Below, piece after piece: positions 1-7,536 of a stretch of DNA of 26,625 nt (position 1 is the first letter of the stretch; the number at the start of each line of letters is the position of its first letter). The notes under the pieces are model-generated. The model was not told the origin of the DNA. It did no database searches and saw only the letters and a program-made list of their open reading frames with translations. Origin of the DNA: Oceanospirillaceae bacterium (GTDB lineage: Bacteria > Pseudomonadota > Gammaproteobacteria > Pseudomonadales > Oceanobacteraceae); the NCBI GenBank assembly GCA_024234265.1, contig JACKOM010000024.1:1-26625 (forward strand), written 5' to 3'. Both the position numbers and the translations under genes were made by a program.

Positions 1-10
1 TTTTTTAAGC

Positions 11-66
11 TTCTAGCTTCTAGCTTCTAGCTTCTAGCTTCTAGCTTCTAGCTTCTAGCTTCTAGC
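11..66. repeat. 7-bp tandem repeat, 8 perfect copies
   Basis: Eight uninterrupted copies of TTCTAGC (GCTAGAA on the minus strand), preceded by a partial copy at 7-10. The array starts directly after the TAA stop of the fumarase gene, so on the transcript it forms the very first part of the 3' untranslated region. The copies are identical, which fits recent slipped-strand expansion. Because the stop codon comes first, a change in copy number would not alter the protein. What lies left of position 1 is unknown. Confidence 0.95.
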
Positions 67-1581
67 TTATTTCACTTCTTTCGCAGCGATTTTCGCTACC
101 CATTCCTGCGGGCCGGTTTTGTGCACGGAGGTGCCGTTCACATCTACCGCCACAGTCACAGGCATATCCACTACGTCGAATTCGTAGATGGCTTCCATAC
201 CCAGGTCTTCGAAGGCCAGCACTTTCGCGCCTTTAATGGCTTTAGAAACCAGGTAAGCAGCACCACCCACGGCCATGAGGTACACGGCTTTGTTATCGCG
301 GATTGCATCGATGGCGATATCACCACGTTCGGATTTACCAATCATGCCGAGCAGGCCGGTTTTTTCCAGCACCAAACGGGTGAATTTATCCATACGGGTG
401 GCGGTTGTCGGGCCGGCTGGGCCAACCACTTCGTCACCTACCGGGTCTACCGGGCCAACGTAGTAAATGAAACGGCCATTTAAATCCACGGGCAGTTTTT
501 CGCCGCGGTTTAACATATCCGCCATACGTTTGTGGGCAGCATCACGGCCGGTGAGCATTTTGCCGTTCAGCAGCACGGTTTCACCGGGCTGCCAGCTTTG
601 CACGTCTTCACGGGTGACTGTGTTGAGGTCAACACGGCGCACGCTGGCACCCACTTCCCAGGTAATGTCCGGATATTCTTCCAGTTTTGGCGGCTCGAGG
701 TGGGCCGGGCCGGAACCATCGAGCACAAAGTGTGCGTGACGGGTAGCCGCGCAGTTCGGAATGATAGCCACAGGTTTGTTAGCTGCGTGGGTTGGGTAAT
801 CCATCACTTTGATGTCGAGCACAGTGGTCAGACCACCTAAGCCCTGGGCACCGATACCCAGTTTGTTCACTTTATCGAACAGCTCCAAACGCAGTTCTTC
901 GGCGCGGTTCTGCGCACCACGGGCTTTGAGTTCGTGGATGTCGATCGGCTCGAGCAGGGATTCTTTGGCCAGCAGCATGGCTTTTTCAGCGGTACCGCCG
1001 ATGCCGATACCCAGCATACCCGGTGGGCACCAGCCCGCGCCCATTTTAGGCACCTGTTCCAGCACCCAATCAACGATACTGTCGGAAGGGTTTAACATGG
1101 CAAATTTGGATTTAGCTTCAGAGCCGCCGCCTTTCGCTGCAACGTGCACATCGACTGTGTTACCCGGCACCAGCTGGGTGTGGATAATCGCTGGAGTGTT
1201 GTCTTTGGTGTTGCTGCGTTTGCCGTCCGGGTCAGCCAGAACGGAAGCACGCAGTACGTTGTCCGGGTGGGTGTAAGCGCGGCGTACACCTTCGTTGACC
1301 ATATCTTCCACGCCCATGGTGGCGTCTGCAAAACGCACATCCATACCGATTTTCAGGAATACAGTCACGATACCGGTATCCTGGCAAATTGGGCGGTGGC
1401 CCATGGCACACATGCGGGAGTTAATCAGGATTTGCGCCATGGCATCTTTAGCCGCTTTGCTTTCTTCGCGGTTGTAGGCTTCTTCCACGGCTTTGATGAA
1501 ATCAACCGGGTGGTAATAGGAGATGTATTGCAGGGCGTCGGCAACACTCTCGATCAGATCATTCTGGCGAATTACAGTCAT
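67..1581 (-). CDS. Class I (iron-sulfur) fumarate hydratase
   Basis: The 504-residue product would interconvert fumarate and malate in the TCA cycle in the cytoplasm. It is a class I, oxygen-sensitive [4Fe-4S] fumarase of the FumA/FumB type, not FumC. Three Cys residues suited to hold the cluster are visible: C66 in RPICQDTG, C185 in GAGWCPPGM and C277 in IIPNCAATRHAH. The N-terminal catalytic domain is followed by the C-terminal beta domain (GPAGPTTATRMD region). The frame is open to 1689, but ATG at 1581 is preferred because GAGAG lies about 7 nt upstream and the family homology begins there. The length fits the roughly 505-residue forms of pseudomonads and is shorter than E. coli FumA. It is a single gene, divergent from the DUF2789 gene. 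fumA versus fumB naming cannot be decided from sequence. Confidence 0.95.
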   Translation of the reverse strand: MTVIRQNDLIESVADALQYISYYHPVDFIKAVEEAYNREESKAAKDAMAQILINSRMCAMGHRPICQDTGIVTVFLKIGMDVRFADATMGVEDMVNEGVRRAYTHPDNVLRASVLADPDGKRSNTKDNTPAIIHTQLVPGNTVDVHVAAKGGGSEAKSKFAMLNPSDSIVDWVLEQVPKMGAGWCPPGMLGIGIGGTAEKAMLLAKESLLEPIDIHELKARGAQNRAEELRLELFDKVNKLGIGAQGLGGLTTVLDIKVMDYPTHAANKPVAIIPNCAATRHAHFVLDGSGPAHLEPPKLEEYPDITWEVGASVRRVDLNTVTREDVQSWQPGETVLLNGKMLTGRDAAHKRMADMLNRGEKLPVDLNGRFIYYVGPVDPVGDEVVGPAGPTTATRMDKFTRLVLEKTGLLGMIGKSERGDIAIDAIRDNKAVYLMAVGGAAYLVSKAIKGAKVLAFEDLGMEAIYEFDVVDMPVTVAVDVNGTSVHKTGPQEWVAKIAAKEVK

Positions 1582-1625
1582 GGTTTGCTCTCTCATCATG
1601 GGGCAGGCCCCCAAAAGTGGGCGGT

Positions 1626-1631
1626 ATTGTA
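1626..1631 (-). promoter_or_regulatory. Possible -10 element for the fumarase gene
   Basis: Reading the minus strand, TACAAT lies about 45 nt upstream of the fumarase ATG and resembles a sigma-70 -10 box. No good -35 box is seen at the usual spacing, so this is a weak call. A GGGGC/GCCCC inverted repeat at 1600-1611 would fall in the leader between this box and the start codon. Confidence 0.3.
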
Positions 1632-1754
1632 GCGTAAAATTCCCCGTTGAGTGAGTAAAAGGCCCGCACAGAAGCCTTGTTATAACCACAATTCAGGCAA
1701 TGAATGTGGTCTATGCTGAAGCCAGAGACATGGGCCGCCGTTGGGAGAAACACT

Positions 1755-1988
1755 ATGGATACCAGTAATCACGATAAACTCAGCAGCCTGTTTGCCCAGC
1801 TCGGCCTTGCCAACAGCGAAGCCGATATTGAGGCATTTATCCGCAGCCACCGTTTAGCCCCCTCCGAACATATTGAAAAAGCCAGCTTCTGGAATAACCC
1901 ACAGCGCAGTTTTCTCAAAGAAGCCCTGCAATGGGATTCAGACTGGGTAGAACTGGTGGACCATCTTGATGCATTATTACGCCGCTAA
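1755..1988 (+). CDS. DUF2789 family protein
   Basis: A 77-residue, acidic, soluble protein with no signal peptide or membrane segment. Its pattern (MDTSNH, FAQLGL, IEAFI, FW, FLKEA, DW, LVDHLDALL) matches my recollection of the DUF2789 family, short proteins of unknown function in Pseudomonas and relatives. The frame is open from 1704, but ATG at 1755 is chosen because GGGAG sits 7 nt before it and the family starts with MDTS. It lies 20 bp upstream of a small membrane protein gene on the same strand and is probably co-transcribed with it. The molecular role is unknown. Confidence 0.85.
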   Translation: MDTSNHDKLSSLFAQLGLANSEADIEAFIRSHRLAPSEHIEKASFWNNPQRSFLKEALQWDSDWVELVDHLDALLRR

Positions 1989-2008
1989 TTTCCTGCGGTG
2001 TAAGCCCT

Positions 2009-2356
2009 ATGAATAAATCGGTTAAAGCCACCCTGCTCTCAGCCCTGGTATGTCCGGGTGCCGGGCATTTTTCCCTCAAGCTTTATGTGCGCGGGCTGAT
2101 TTTTATGCTGCCCTTCCTCACCGGGGTTTATTACCTACTGCAAAGCGCAATGGAAAAAGCCAATGCGCTGCTCGCCATGCTGGAGCAAACCGGTGTGATG
2201 CTTGATGAAGCAGAACTGATGAAGATGATTGAAACCGCTGGCAAGGTGGATGCCGATAAATTTACCCTGCTCTACACAGCTATCGGCCTGATCTGGTTAT
2301 TAGCCATGGCCGACGCTTACTGGCAAAGCCGCAAAGCAGAAACCCGCAGCGAATAA
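2009..2356 (+). CDS. Small inner-membrane protein of unknown function
   Basis: 115 residues. An N-terminal hydrophobic stretch (about 8-48, possibly a re-entrant or two-segment hairpin with CPGAGHFSLKLYVRG in the middle) and a C-terminal membrane segment (about 89-105, LLYTAIGLIWLLAMADAYW) flank a charged helical region (about 50-85). The CPGAGH...RG pattern recalls small integral membrane proteins annotated only as hypothetical. It follows the DUF2789 gene by 20 bp with no clear ribosome-binding site, so translation may depend on coupling. The stop codon lies in the loop of a perfect hairpin that probably ends the unit. I do not recognise a specific function. Confidence 0.75.
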   Translation: MNKSVKATLLSALVCPGAGHFSLKLYVRGLIFMLPFLTGVYYLLQSAMEKANALLAMLEQTGVMLDEAELMKMIETAGKVDADKFTLLYTAIGLIWLLAMADAYWQSRKAETRSE

Positions 2357-2368
2357 CGCTGCGGGCTT
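2343..2368 (+). terminator. Hairpin overlapping the stop of the small membrane gene
   Basis: CCCGCAGCG (2343-2351) and CGCTGCGGG (2357-2365) form a perfect 9-bp GC-rich stem around the loop AATAA, which contains the stop codon. The following bases (CTTAGCAAACTTT) are only weakly T-rich, so termination may be inefficient. It lies between convergent genes. Confidence 0.65.
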
Positions 2369-2385
2369 AGCAAACTTTCCGCCTT

Positions 2386-3063
2386 TTATAATTGCCAGTT
2401 AATCGGGCTTTTACCCTGCGCCTTTAAATAGGCATTGGCCTTGGAAAAATGTTTACAGCCAAAAAAGCCCCGGTAAGAAGATAACGGCGATGGGTGCGGC
2501 GCGGTTAATACCAGATGTTTTTGTTGGTTAATCATCGCCGCTTTTTTCTGCGCGTAACTGCCCCACAATAAAAACACCACACCACTACATTGCTCATTCA
2601 CCACGCGGATGGCCGCATCACTGAATTCTTCCCAGCCCTGTTTCTGGTGGCTGCCGGCATTGGCCTGCTCCACCGTGAGGGTGGCATTTAATAATAAAAC
2701 ACCCTGATCGGCCCAGGGGGTTAAGGTGCCGGAACCGGACATACTCACACCGATATCCGTTTCGATTTCTTTAAAAATATTCACCAGTGAGGGTGGCACT
2801 TTAATGCCCGGTAACACCGAAAAACACAGACCGTGGGCCTGACCGGGGCCGTGGTATGGGTCCTGGCCGAGTATCACCACTTTTACGTTTTGCAGCGGGG
2901 TGTGGGCAAAAGCATTAAAAATTTGCGGGCCGGGCGGAAAAATGGTTTTTCCGGCGGCCTTTTCATTTTGTAAAAACGTTTTTAATTGCTGCATATAGGG
3001 CTGCTGTAATTGCGGCCCTAAATACTCGGCCCACTGGCCACTTAACTCACCGGCTTTGGACAT
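2386..3063 (-). CDS. ung: Uracil-DNA glycosylase, family 1
   Basis: The 225-residue enzyme removes uracil from DNA in base-excision repair. It carries the family 1 water-activating motif GQDPYHGPGQAHG (catalytic Asp about 68) and the C-terminal HPSPLSSYRGFFG loop that inserts into the DNA minor groove; length is normal for Ung. The frame is open to 3135, but ATG at 3063 is chosen because the homology begins there and it lies one base after the stop codon of the upstream membrane-protein gene, which suggests translational coupling. No strong ribosome-binding site is seen. It is convergent with the DUF2789/membrane-protein pair and co-oriented with prfB-lysS. Confidence 0.96.
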   Translation of the reverse strand: MSKAGELSGQWAEYLGPQLQQPYMQQLKTFLQNEKAAGKTIFPPGPQIFNAFAHTPLQNVKVVILGQDPYHGPGQAHGLCFSVLPGIKVPPSLVNIFKEIETDIGVSMSGSGTLTPWADQGVLLLNATLTVEQANAGSHQKQGWEEFSDAAIRVVNEQCSGVVFLLWGSYAQKKAAMINQQKHLVLTAPHPSPLSSYRGFFGCKHFSKANAYLKAQGKSPINWQL

Positions 3064-3064
3064 A

Positions 3065-3949
3065 TTATTTTGGCTCGGGCTTGTTGTTATCTGCTGCGTG
3101 ATTTTCTGCGGATTGAGTATCTGCCGCATTAACATCTGGGTTATTGGCTTCAGTCACTTCCTGCCCCTCAGGTGCCTGCTCAAGCTGATTTTCTGCTGCG
3201 TTTTGTGGCTGCGCGGCAAAATCCAGCGTCATGGCCTCTAATGGGCGCTCTTCATTCACCAGGGTGTAAACGCGGTAAAGGAATACTGTGCCAAAGGGCG
3301 TTAAAAACACTCCAATCAGACACTGATAGGTTGCAGTCTGGAAAGAATCCATCCCCCACAGATACGCCGTAATAAACTCTGGCAATCCAAATACTGCAAA
3401 CAAAACAACATAGGTTAATAACGCGCTAACCATGAATGGGTTGTCTTTGGCTAAATCAGAACTGCGTTGTATAGCAGCCAGGCCAGACTGCTCACTTAAT
3501 AACACCACATTCATCACCATCGATATGCGGTAACAGGCCCAAATCACAAAAACACCACACACCAAGGCCAAAAGTAAACCAAGTACTTTATTGCCACTGA
3601 ACAGGCTTATCATAAAACCCACGGGGATAAAAATAAGCAAAGCAAACAACGCCAATAACAAAATCGTTTTGATAAATGGCCAGAGTTTTGTTTTAAAAGA
3701 AGGCCATACCAAACCAAATTCGCGGCCACCACCACTTGCGAACTGATGCACATACAACACAATAAAAACAGGACTAAAAAACACCAACAAAAAGGCAAAA
3801 AATCCTGTCAATGGATTTGCCAGTCCAATGTATTGCATTAACTCATCGATAAACACCGCGCCGTAAATATACAGCCCCAGGGTGGTTAATTCGCTAAACA
3901 GATTTTTATAAAAATGAAAACTCTGCTTTAAAATATCAACTGCGTTCAT
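3065..3949 (-). CDS. Multi-pass membrane protein with acidic disordered tail
   Basis: 294 residues. About five or six hydrophobic segments span residues 20-230 (for example LTGFFAFLLVFFSPVFIVLYV, FIKTILLLALFALLIFIPVGF, LGLLLALVCGVFVIWACY, ALLTYVVLFAVFGLPEF). From about residue 235 a polar tail rich in Ala, Asn, Glu and Gln runs to the end. The architecture recalls BPSS1780-like or glycerophosphodiesterase-type membrane domains of unknown role, but I cannot assign a family with certainty. ATG at 3949 is preferred over 4024 because AAGGAAG lies 6 nt upstream. The lysS terminator sits immediately before it, so it needs readthrough or its own promoter. It runs into ung with a 1-nt gap. Confidence 0.8.
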   Translation of the reverse strand: MNAVDILKQSFHFYKNLFSELTTLGLYIYGAVFIDELMQYIGLANPLTGFFAFLLVFFSPVFIVLYVHQFASGGGREFGLVWPSFKTKLWPFIKTILLLALFALLIFIPVGFMISLFSGNKVLGLLLALVCGVFVIWACYRISMVMNVVLLSEQSGLAAIQRSSDLAKDNPFMVSALLTYVVLFAVFGLPEFITAYLWGMDSFQTATYQCLIGVFLTPFGTVFLYRVYTLVNEERPLEAMTLDFAAQPQNAAENQLEQAPEGQEVTEANNPDVNAADTQSAENHAADNNKPEPK

Positions 3950-3971
3950 AAACTTCCTTTTGCGTTGCAAT

Positions 3972-4002
3972 AAAAAAGGGCGGGCAAGGCCCACCCTTTT
4001 TT
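3972..4002 (-). terminator. Rho-independent terminator of prfB-lysS
   Basis: On the minus strand, AAAAAAGGGTGGGC, a CTT loop and GCCCGCCCTTTTTT form a long stem with one mismatch, ending in a run of six T. It begins 18 nt after the lysS stop. Because the stem is flanked by A and T runs it could work in both directions. Confidence 0.85.
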
Positions 4003-4020
4003 CTATCATGAAGCTCTGTA

Positions 4021-5568
4021 TCAAGCCTCTGCGCGTGGGCGCATATGCGGGAACAGAATAACGTCTTTGATGGTTGGGCTGTCGGTAAACAGCATAATTA
4101 AACGGTCGATACCGATACCTTCACCGGCGGTCGGTGGCAGGCCGTATTCGAGGGAAGTTACGTAGTCAGCATCGTAGTGCATGGCTTCGTCATCACCCGC
4201 GTCTTTTTCTTCAACCTGTTTACGGAAACGGGCTGCCTGGTCTTCCGCGTCGTTTAACTCGGAGAAACCGTTAGCCAGTTCGCGGCCACCCACGAAAAAT
4301 TCGAAGCGGTCGGTCACAAATGGCTTGGCATCATTACGGCGTGCCAGTGGGGAAACTTCCCATGGGTATTCGGTAATGAAGGTTGGCTGGTCGAGTTGGG
4401 CTTCGGCGGTTTCTTCGAAGATTTCGCACAGGTATTTACCCGGGCCCCAGGCCGCTTCTTTGGCAGAAGGTTTAATACCCACTTCACGGGCATAGGCCTT
4501 GAGCTGTTCGATGTGATTTTCAGGGTCGTTAATCACGGCTGGGTCAAAACCAGGGTTATATTTTAATACCGCGTCAGCCATGCTCATGCGCGTGAAAGGC
4601 TGCTCGAAATCGTAGAATTTCTCGCCGGTTGCATTGCCTTCCGCATCACGGATAGTGCTTTTAATTTTGGTGGTGCCCATCACTTCTTTTGCGAGGGTGC
4701 GCAGCATATCTTCCGTGGTATCCATCATGTCGATGTAATCGGCATAGGCCTGGTAGAACTCGATCATGGTGAATTCAGGGTTGTGACGGGTCGATAAACC
4801 TTCGTTACGGAAGTTACGGTTAATTTCGAAGACACGCTCAAAACCACCCACCACTAAACGTTTTAAATACAGTTCAGGGGCGATACGCAGGAACATCTGC
4901 ATATCCAGCGCGTTGTGGGTAGTAATAAAGGGTTTAGCGGATGCACCACCGGGAATCACGTGCAGCATGGGGGTTTCCACTTCCATGAAGTTACGTGCGG
5001 TTAAATAACGGCGGATACCATCAATAATTTTTGAACGCACCTGGAACAGGTTGCGGGTGTCTTCGTTAATGATTAAATCCACATAACGCTGACGGTATTT
5101 GGTTTCCTGGTCGGACAGGCCGTGGAATTTTTCCGGCAGCGGGCGCAGGGATTTAGTCAGGATCACAAAATCCGCATCGTTGGCGATTTCCACATATAAA
5201 TCACCTTTACCGGATTTATGCAGTTCACCCTGCACGTATACGATGTCGCCTAAATCGAGCAGGTTCCAGGCTTTACTGGTTTTCTGTAATTCTTTACCCA
5301 CGTAAAACTGGATAGAACCGGTTGCATCCTGCACACCCACAAACGGGCCACCACGGCGCATAACACGGCCAGCGATGCTCACCTGATGTTTTTCAGCCAG
5401 CAGGGTGTCTTTATCTTTTTCGCCGTGGGCGGCGATCAGATCCGCGGCTTTATTGCCGGGTTTATATTCGTTGGGGTGGCCATTGGCCTTGCAGTCTGCA
5501 CGCAGCTGCTCAAGTTTGCCGCGACGCTCGGCGACTAATTTGTTTTCGTCTTTAATTTGTTCTGTCAT
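4021..5568 (-). CDS. lysS: Lysyl-tRNA synthetase, class II
   Basis: The 515-residue cytoplasmic enzyme charges tRNA-Lys using ATP. An N-terminal OB-fold anticodon-binding domain (about 62-145, VSIAGRVMRRGG to FVILTKS) precedes the class II catalytic core, with motif 1 near FMEVETPML (about 194-202), motif 2 at FRNEGLSTRHNPEFTMIEFY (about 253-272) and motif 3 at GEGIGIDRLIMLF near the C terminus. Length is slightly above the 505 residues of E. coli LysS; an insertion near residues 315-325 (DAEGNATGEKF) may account for part. AAGGAC lies before the ATG. It follows prfB by 9 nt, the same operon order as in E. coli, and is followed by a strong terminator. Confidence 0.98.
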   Translation of the reverse strand: MTEQIKDENKLVAERRGKLEQLRADCKANGHPNEYKPGNKAADLIAAHGEKDKDTLLAEKHQVSIAGRVMRRGGPFVGVQDATGSIQFYVGKELQKTSKAWNLLDLGDIVYVQGELHKSGKGDLYVEIANDADFVILTKSLRPLPEKFHGLSDQETKYRQRYVDLIINEDTRNLFQVRSKIIDGIRRYLTARNFMEVETPMLHVIPGGASAKPFITTHNALDMQMFLRIAPELYLKRLVVGGFERVFEINRNFRNEGLSTRHNPEFTMIEFYQAYADYIDMMDTTEDMLRTLAKEVMGTTKIKSTIRDAEGNATGEKFYDFEQPFTRMSMADAVLKYNPGFDPAVINDPENHIEQLKAYAREVGIKPSAKEAAWGPGKYLCEIFEETAEAQLDQPTFITEYPWEVSPLARRNDAKPFVTDRFEFFVGGRELANGFSELNDAEDQAARFRKQVEEKDAGDDEAMHYDADYVTSLEYGLPPTAGEGIGIDRLIMLFTDSPTIKDVILFPHMRPRAEA

Positions 5569-5577
5569 GGCGAGTCC

Positions 5578-6673
5578 TTATAAACCTGCTTTCAGGCTGG
5601 CTTCGATAAACTGATCTAAGGCGCCGTCCAACACGGCCTGGGTATTGCGGGTTTCCACCCCGGTGCGCAAATCCTTGATGCGCGCGTCATCGAGCACGTA
5701 GGAGCGGATCTGACTGCCCCAGCCGATGTCGGATTTACTGTCTTCCAGTTTCTGGTTTTCGGCGTTGCGCTTCTGCAGCTCTAATTCATAGAGTTTTGCT
5801 TTCAGCTGTTTCATCGCCTGGTCTTTGTTTTTGTGCTGACTGCGGTCGTTCTGACACTGGGTCACAGTGTTAGTCGGTATGTGGGTAATACGCACCGCAG
5901 ATTCGGTCCGGTTTACGTGCTGACCACCGGCACCGGAGGCGCGGTAAACGTCGATACGCAGATCGGCCGGGTTAATTTCGATGTCGATGTTGTCGTCCAC
6001 TTCCGGGGAAACGAACACGGACGAAAACGAAGTATGGCGGCGGTTACCTGAGTCAAACGGGGATTTACGCACTAAGCGGTGCACACCGGTTTCAGTACGC
6101 AGCCAGCCGTAGGCGTATTCGCCTTCAAAACGAATGGTGGCACTTTTGATGCCCGCCACTTCGCCGTCGGAACATTCCATCAGCTCGGTTTTGAAACCAC
6201 GGGCTTCGCCCCAGCGCAGGTACATCCGCAGCAGCATATCAGCCCAATCCTGCGCTTCGGTACCGCCGGAACCCGCCTGAATATCCAGGTAAGCGTTGTT
6301 CGGGTCCATGGGGTTGGCAAACATACGGCGGAATTCGAGTTTGGCCAGTTCAGCGTCCAGGGCGGCCAGTTCGGCGCGCACTTCTTCCACTGTGCCTTCG
6401 TCGTTTTCTTCCACGGCCATGTCGAGCAGCTCACGGGTATCGGATACACCGCTCAGCAGGTTATCGATGGTTTTCACCACCCCCTCTAACTGCACACGTT
6501 CGCGGCCTAATTCCTGGGCACGTTCCGGATTGTTCCAGACGTCGGATTCGGCAAGTTCGCGTTCTACTTCAACCAGGCGTTCAGCTTTGTTATCGTAGTC
6601 AAAGATACCCCCGGAGCACCAAGGTACGCTCTTTCAGGTCTTTGATGGTGTTGAGTATCGGGTTGATTTCCAA
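5578..6673 (-). CDS. prfB: Peptide chain release factor 2, programmed +1 frameshift
   Basis: RF2 releases the finished peptide at UGA and UAA codons. The gene is read in two frames: codons 1-24 start at TTG (6673), then an in-frame TGA at 6599-6601 is bypassed by a +1 shift and translation continues from GAC at 6600 to the stop at 5578, giving 364 residues (E. coli RF2 has 365). The start is TTG because the family N terminus (EINP, then LRGYL-DYD) begins there and GGAG lies 7 nt upstream. The tripeptide anticodon motif SPF (KSPFDSG) and the catalytic GGQ (GAGGQHVNRTE) are both present. It heads the prfB-lysS operon. RF2 itself limits the shift, giving the usual autoregulation. Confidence 0.97.
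6598..6614 (-). promoter_or_regulatory. RF2 programmed frameshift site
   Basis: The minus strand reads CCGGGGGTATCTTTGAC. The G-run acts as an internal Shine-Dalgarno-like sequence a few bases before the slippery codon CTT, followed by the poor stop context TGA-C. This is the arrangement known from E. coli prfB (AGGGGGTATCTTTGAC), differing only in the base before the G-run. Slippage from CTT to TTT places GAC in the ribosomal A site. Confidence 0.96.
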
Positions 6674-6809
6674 GGGGCTGCTCCAAGGTTTTTATCAGGG
6701 TCGTCAAAAGGGGCGTGATTTTACCCGAAACTGTCGCCCAAGGCATCAGCGAATATGGCTTTGCGGGCAAAACCGGCCCACAAAAGCGCATAAATTTCAG
6801 CGGCCTTTC

Positions 6810-6855
6810 CCGGGCCCGCCGGCCACGGCACAGTGTGTTGCGCAAGCGGGCCCGG
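6810..6855. repeat. 10-bp GC-only inverted repeat between divergent genes
   Basis: CCGGGCCCGC (6810-6819) and GCGGGCCCGG (6846-6855) are perfect inverted copies separated by 26 bp. They lie in the 247-bp region between the divergent starts of prfB (6673) and the thioesterase gene (6921). No T-run follows on either side, so it does not look like a standard terminator. It could be a leader hairpin of the thioesterase message or a dyad binding site. Confidence 0.6.
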
Positions 6856-6920
6856 CCCACTGCTGAATTATTGCTGCGCAGGTGGTAAAACGTGCCTTCA
6901 CTTTTTGCTGTGAGAAAACT

Positions 6921-7349
6921 ATGGATTCCATCTGGTTTGCGACACCGGACATCGCCGATATGAACCGGCAGATGCAGAACACCGCCTGCTCAACCCTCGG
7001 CATTGTGATCACCGAAATCGGCGACAACTGGGTGAAAGGCACCATGCCCGCCGATGCACGTACCTTTCAGCCGGCCGGCCTGGTGCATGGCGGCGCCAAT
7101 GTATTATTCGCCGAAACCCTCGGCAGCATGGCCGCCAACCTGTGTCTGGATAACGGCAAAGAATATGCGGTGGGCCAGGAAGTGAACGCCAACCATCTGC
7201 GGGGTGTGCGCAGCGGCACCCTGACCGGCATTGCCACACTGGTGCATCGCGGGCGCACTTCCCAGGTGTGGGAAATCCGCATTGTTAACGACGAAGACAA
7301 ATTAAGCTGTATTTCACGCCTGACCATGGCGGTCATTGCGGCACGCTGA
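6921..7349 (+). CDS. Hotdog-fold acyl-CoA thioesterase, YdiI/MenI-like
   Basis: The 142-residue cytoplasmic enzyme probably hydrolyses acyl- or aroyl-CoA thioesters. The PaaI-type hotdog core is clear: HGGANVLFAETLGSMAA at about 56-72, with E65 in the position of the catalytic Glu of E. coli YdiI, preceded by RTFQPAGLVHGG and followed by GQEVNANHLR and GRTSQVWEIRI. Similarity to YdiI (DHNA-CoA and other thioesters) is good, but the natural substrate cannot be read from sequence and no menaquinone genes are nearby. GTG at 6882 is in frame, but ATG at 6921 fits the family length and has a weak GTGAG upstream. Divergent from prfB and convergent with the chemoreceptor. Confidence 0.88.
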   Translation: MDSIWFATPDIADMNRQMQNTACSTLGIVITEIGDNWVKGTMPADARTFQPAGLVHGGANVLFAETLGSMAANLCLDNGKEYAVGQEVNANHLRGVRSGTLTGIATLVHRGRTSQVWEIRIVNDEDKLSCISRLTMAVIAAR

Positions 7350-7366
7350 GCGGATTGTGCAGAAAT

Positions 7367-7529
7367 AAAAAACGCCACGAGTAAAAACTATCTGCGTTGT
7401 CAGAACTTCGTTAAAAACGAACTCAAAATGCTCATTTATGACCTATAAACTGCGCTTTTTCGCTCGTTTTTGCCTTGTTCTGACTGCCTCGCTAACGTTT
7501 TAACACAGCTTCGATGGGTGGCTTTTTTT
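7367..7529. terminator. Split bidirectional terminator holding a repeat element
   Basis: AAAAAACGCCAC (7367-7378) and GTGGCTTTTTTT (7518-7529) look like the two arms of one A/T-flanked bidirectional terminator between the convergent thioesterase and chemoreceptor genes: GCCAC pairs with GTGGC, and A-runs pair with T-runs. Instead of a short loop, the arms enclose about 140 bp containing the structured dispersed repeat. This suggests the repeat entered the loop of an existing terminator. Whether it still terminates is uncertain. Confidence 0.55.
7379..7498 (+). repeat. Structured dispersed intergenic repeat, copy 1
   Basis: About 120 bp, shared with 17210-17332 at roughly 80% identity by eye. 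Elements in order: GTCAGAAC (7399-7406), AAAAACGA (7413-7420), a core ACTCAAAATGCTCATTTAT, five variable bases, ATAAACTGCGCTTTTT, then TCGTTTTT (7464-7471) and GTTCTGAC (7477-7484). The outer and middle pairs are perfect inverted repeats, and TTTAT/ATAAA forms an apical stem. No open reading frame. Its appearance at two unrelated intergenic sites marks it as a mobile or multiplied element, possibly an RNA-forming one. Confidence 0.8.
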
Positions 7530-7536
7530 ATTCGGG

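Noticed and set aside
1600..1611. GGGGC-AG-GCCCC hairpin as an attenuator of the fumarase gene
   Set aside because: A two-base loop is too tight for a stable hairpin, and no T-run or leader peptide is seen.
6564..6860. 98-codon minus-strand frame over the prfB start
   Set aside because: It is a shadow in another frame of prfB codons 1-36 and the upstream region; the true frame is defined by the RF2 frameshift site.
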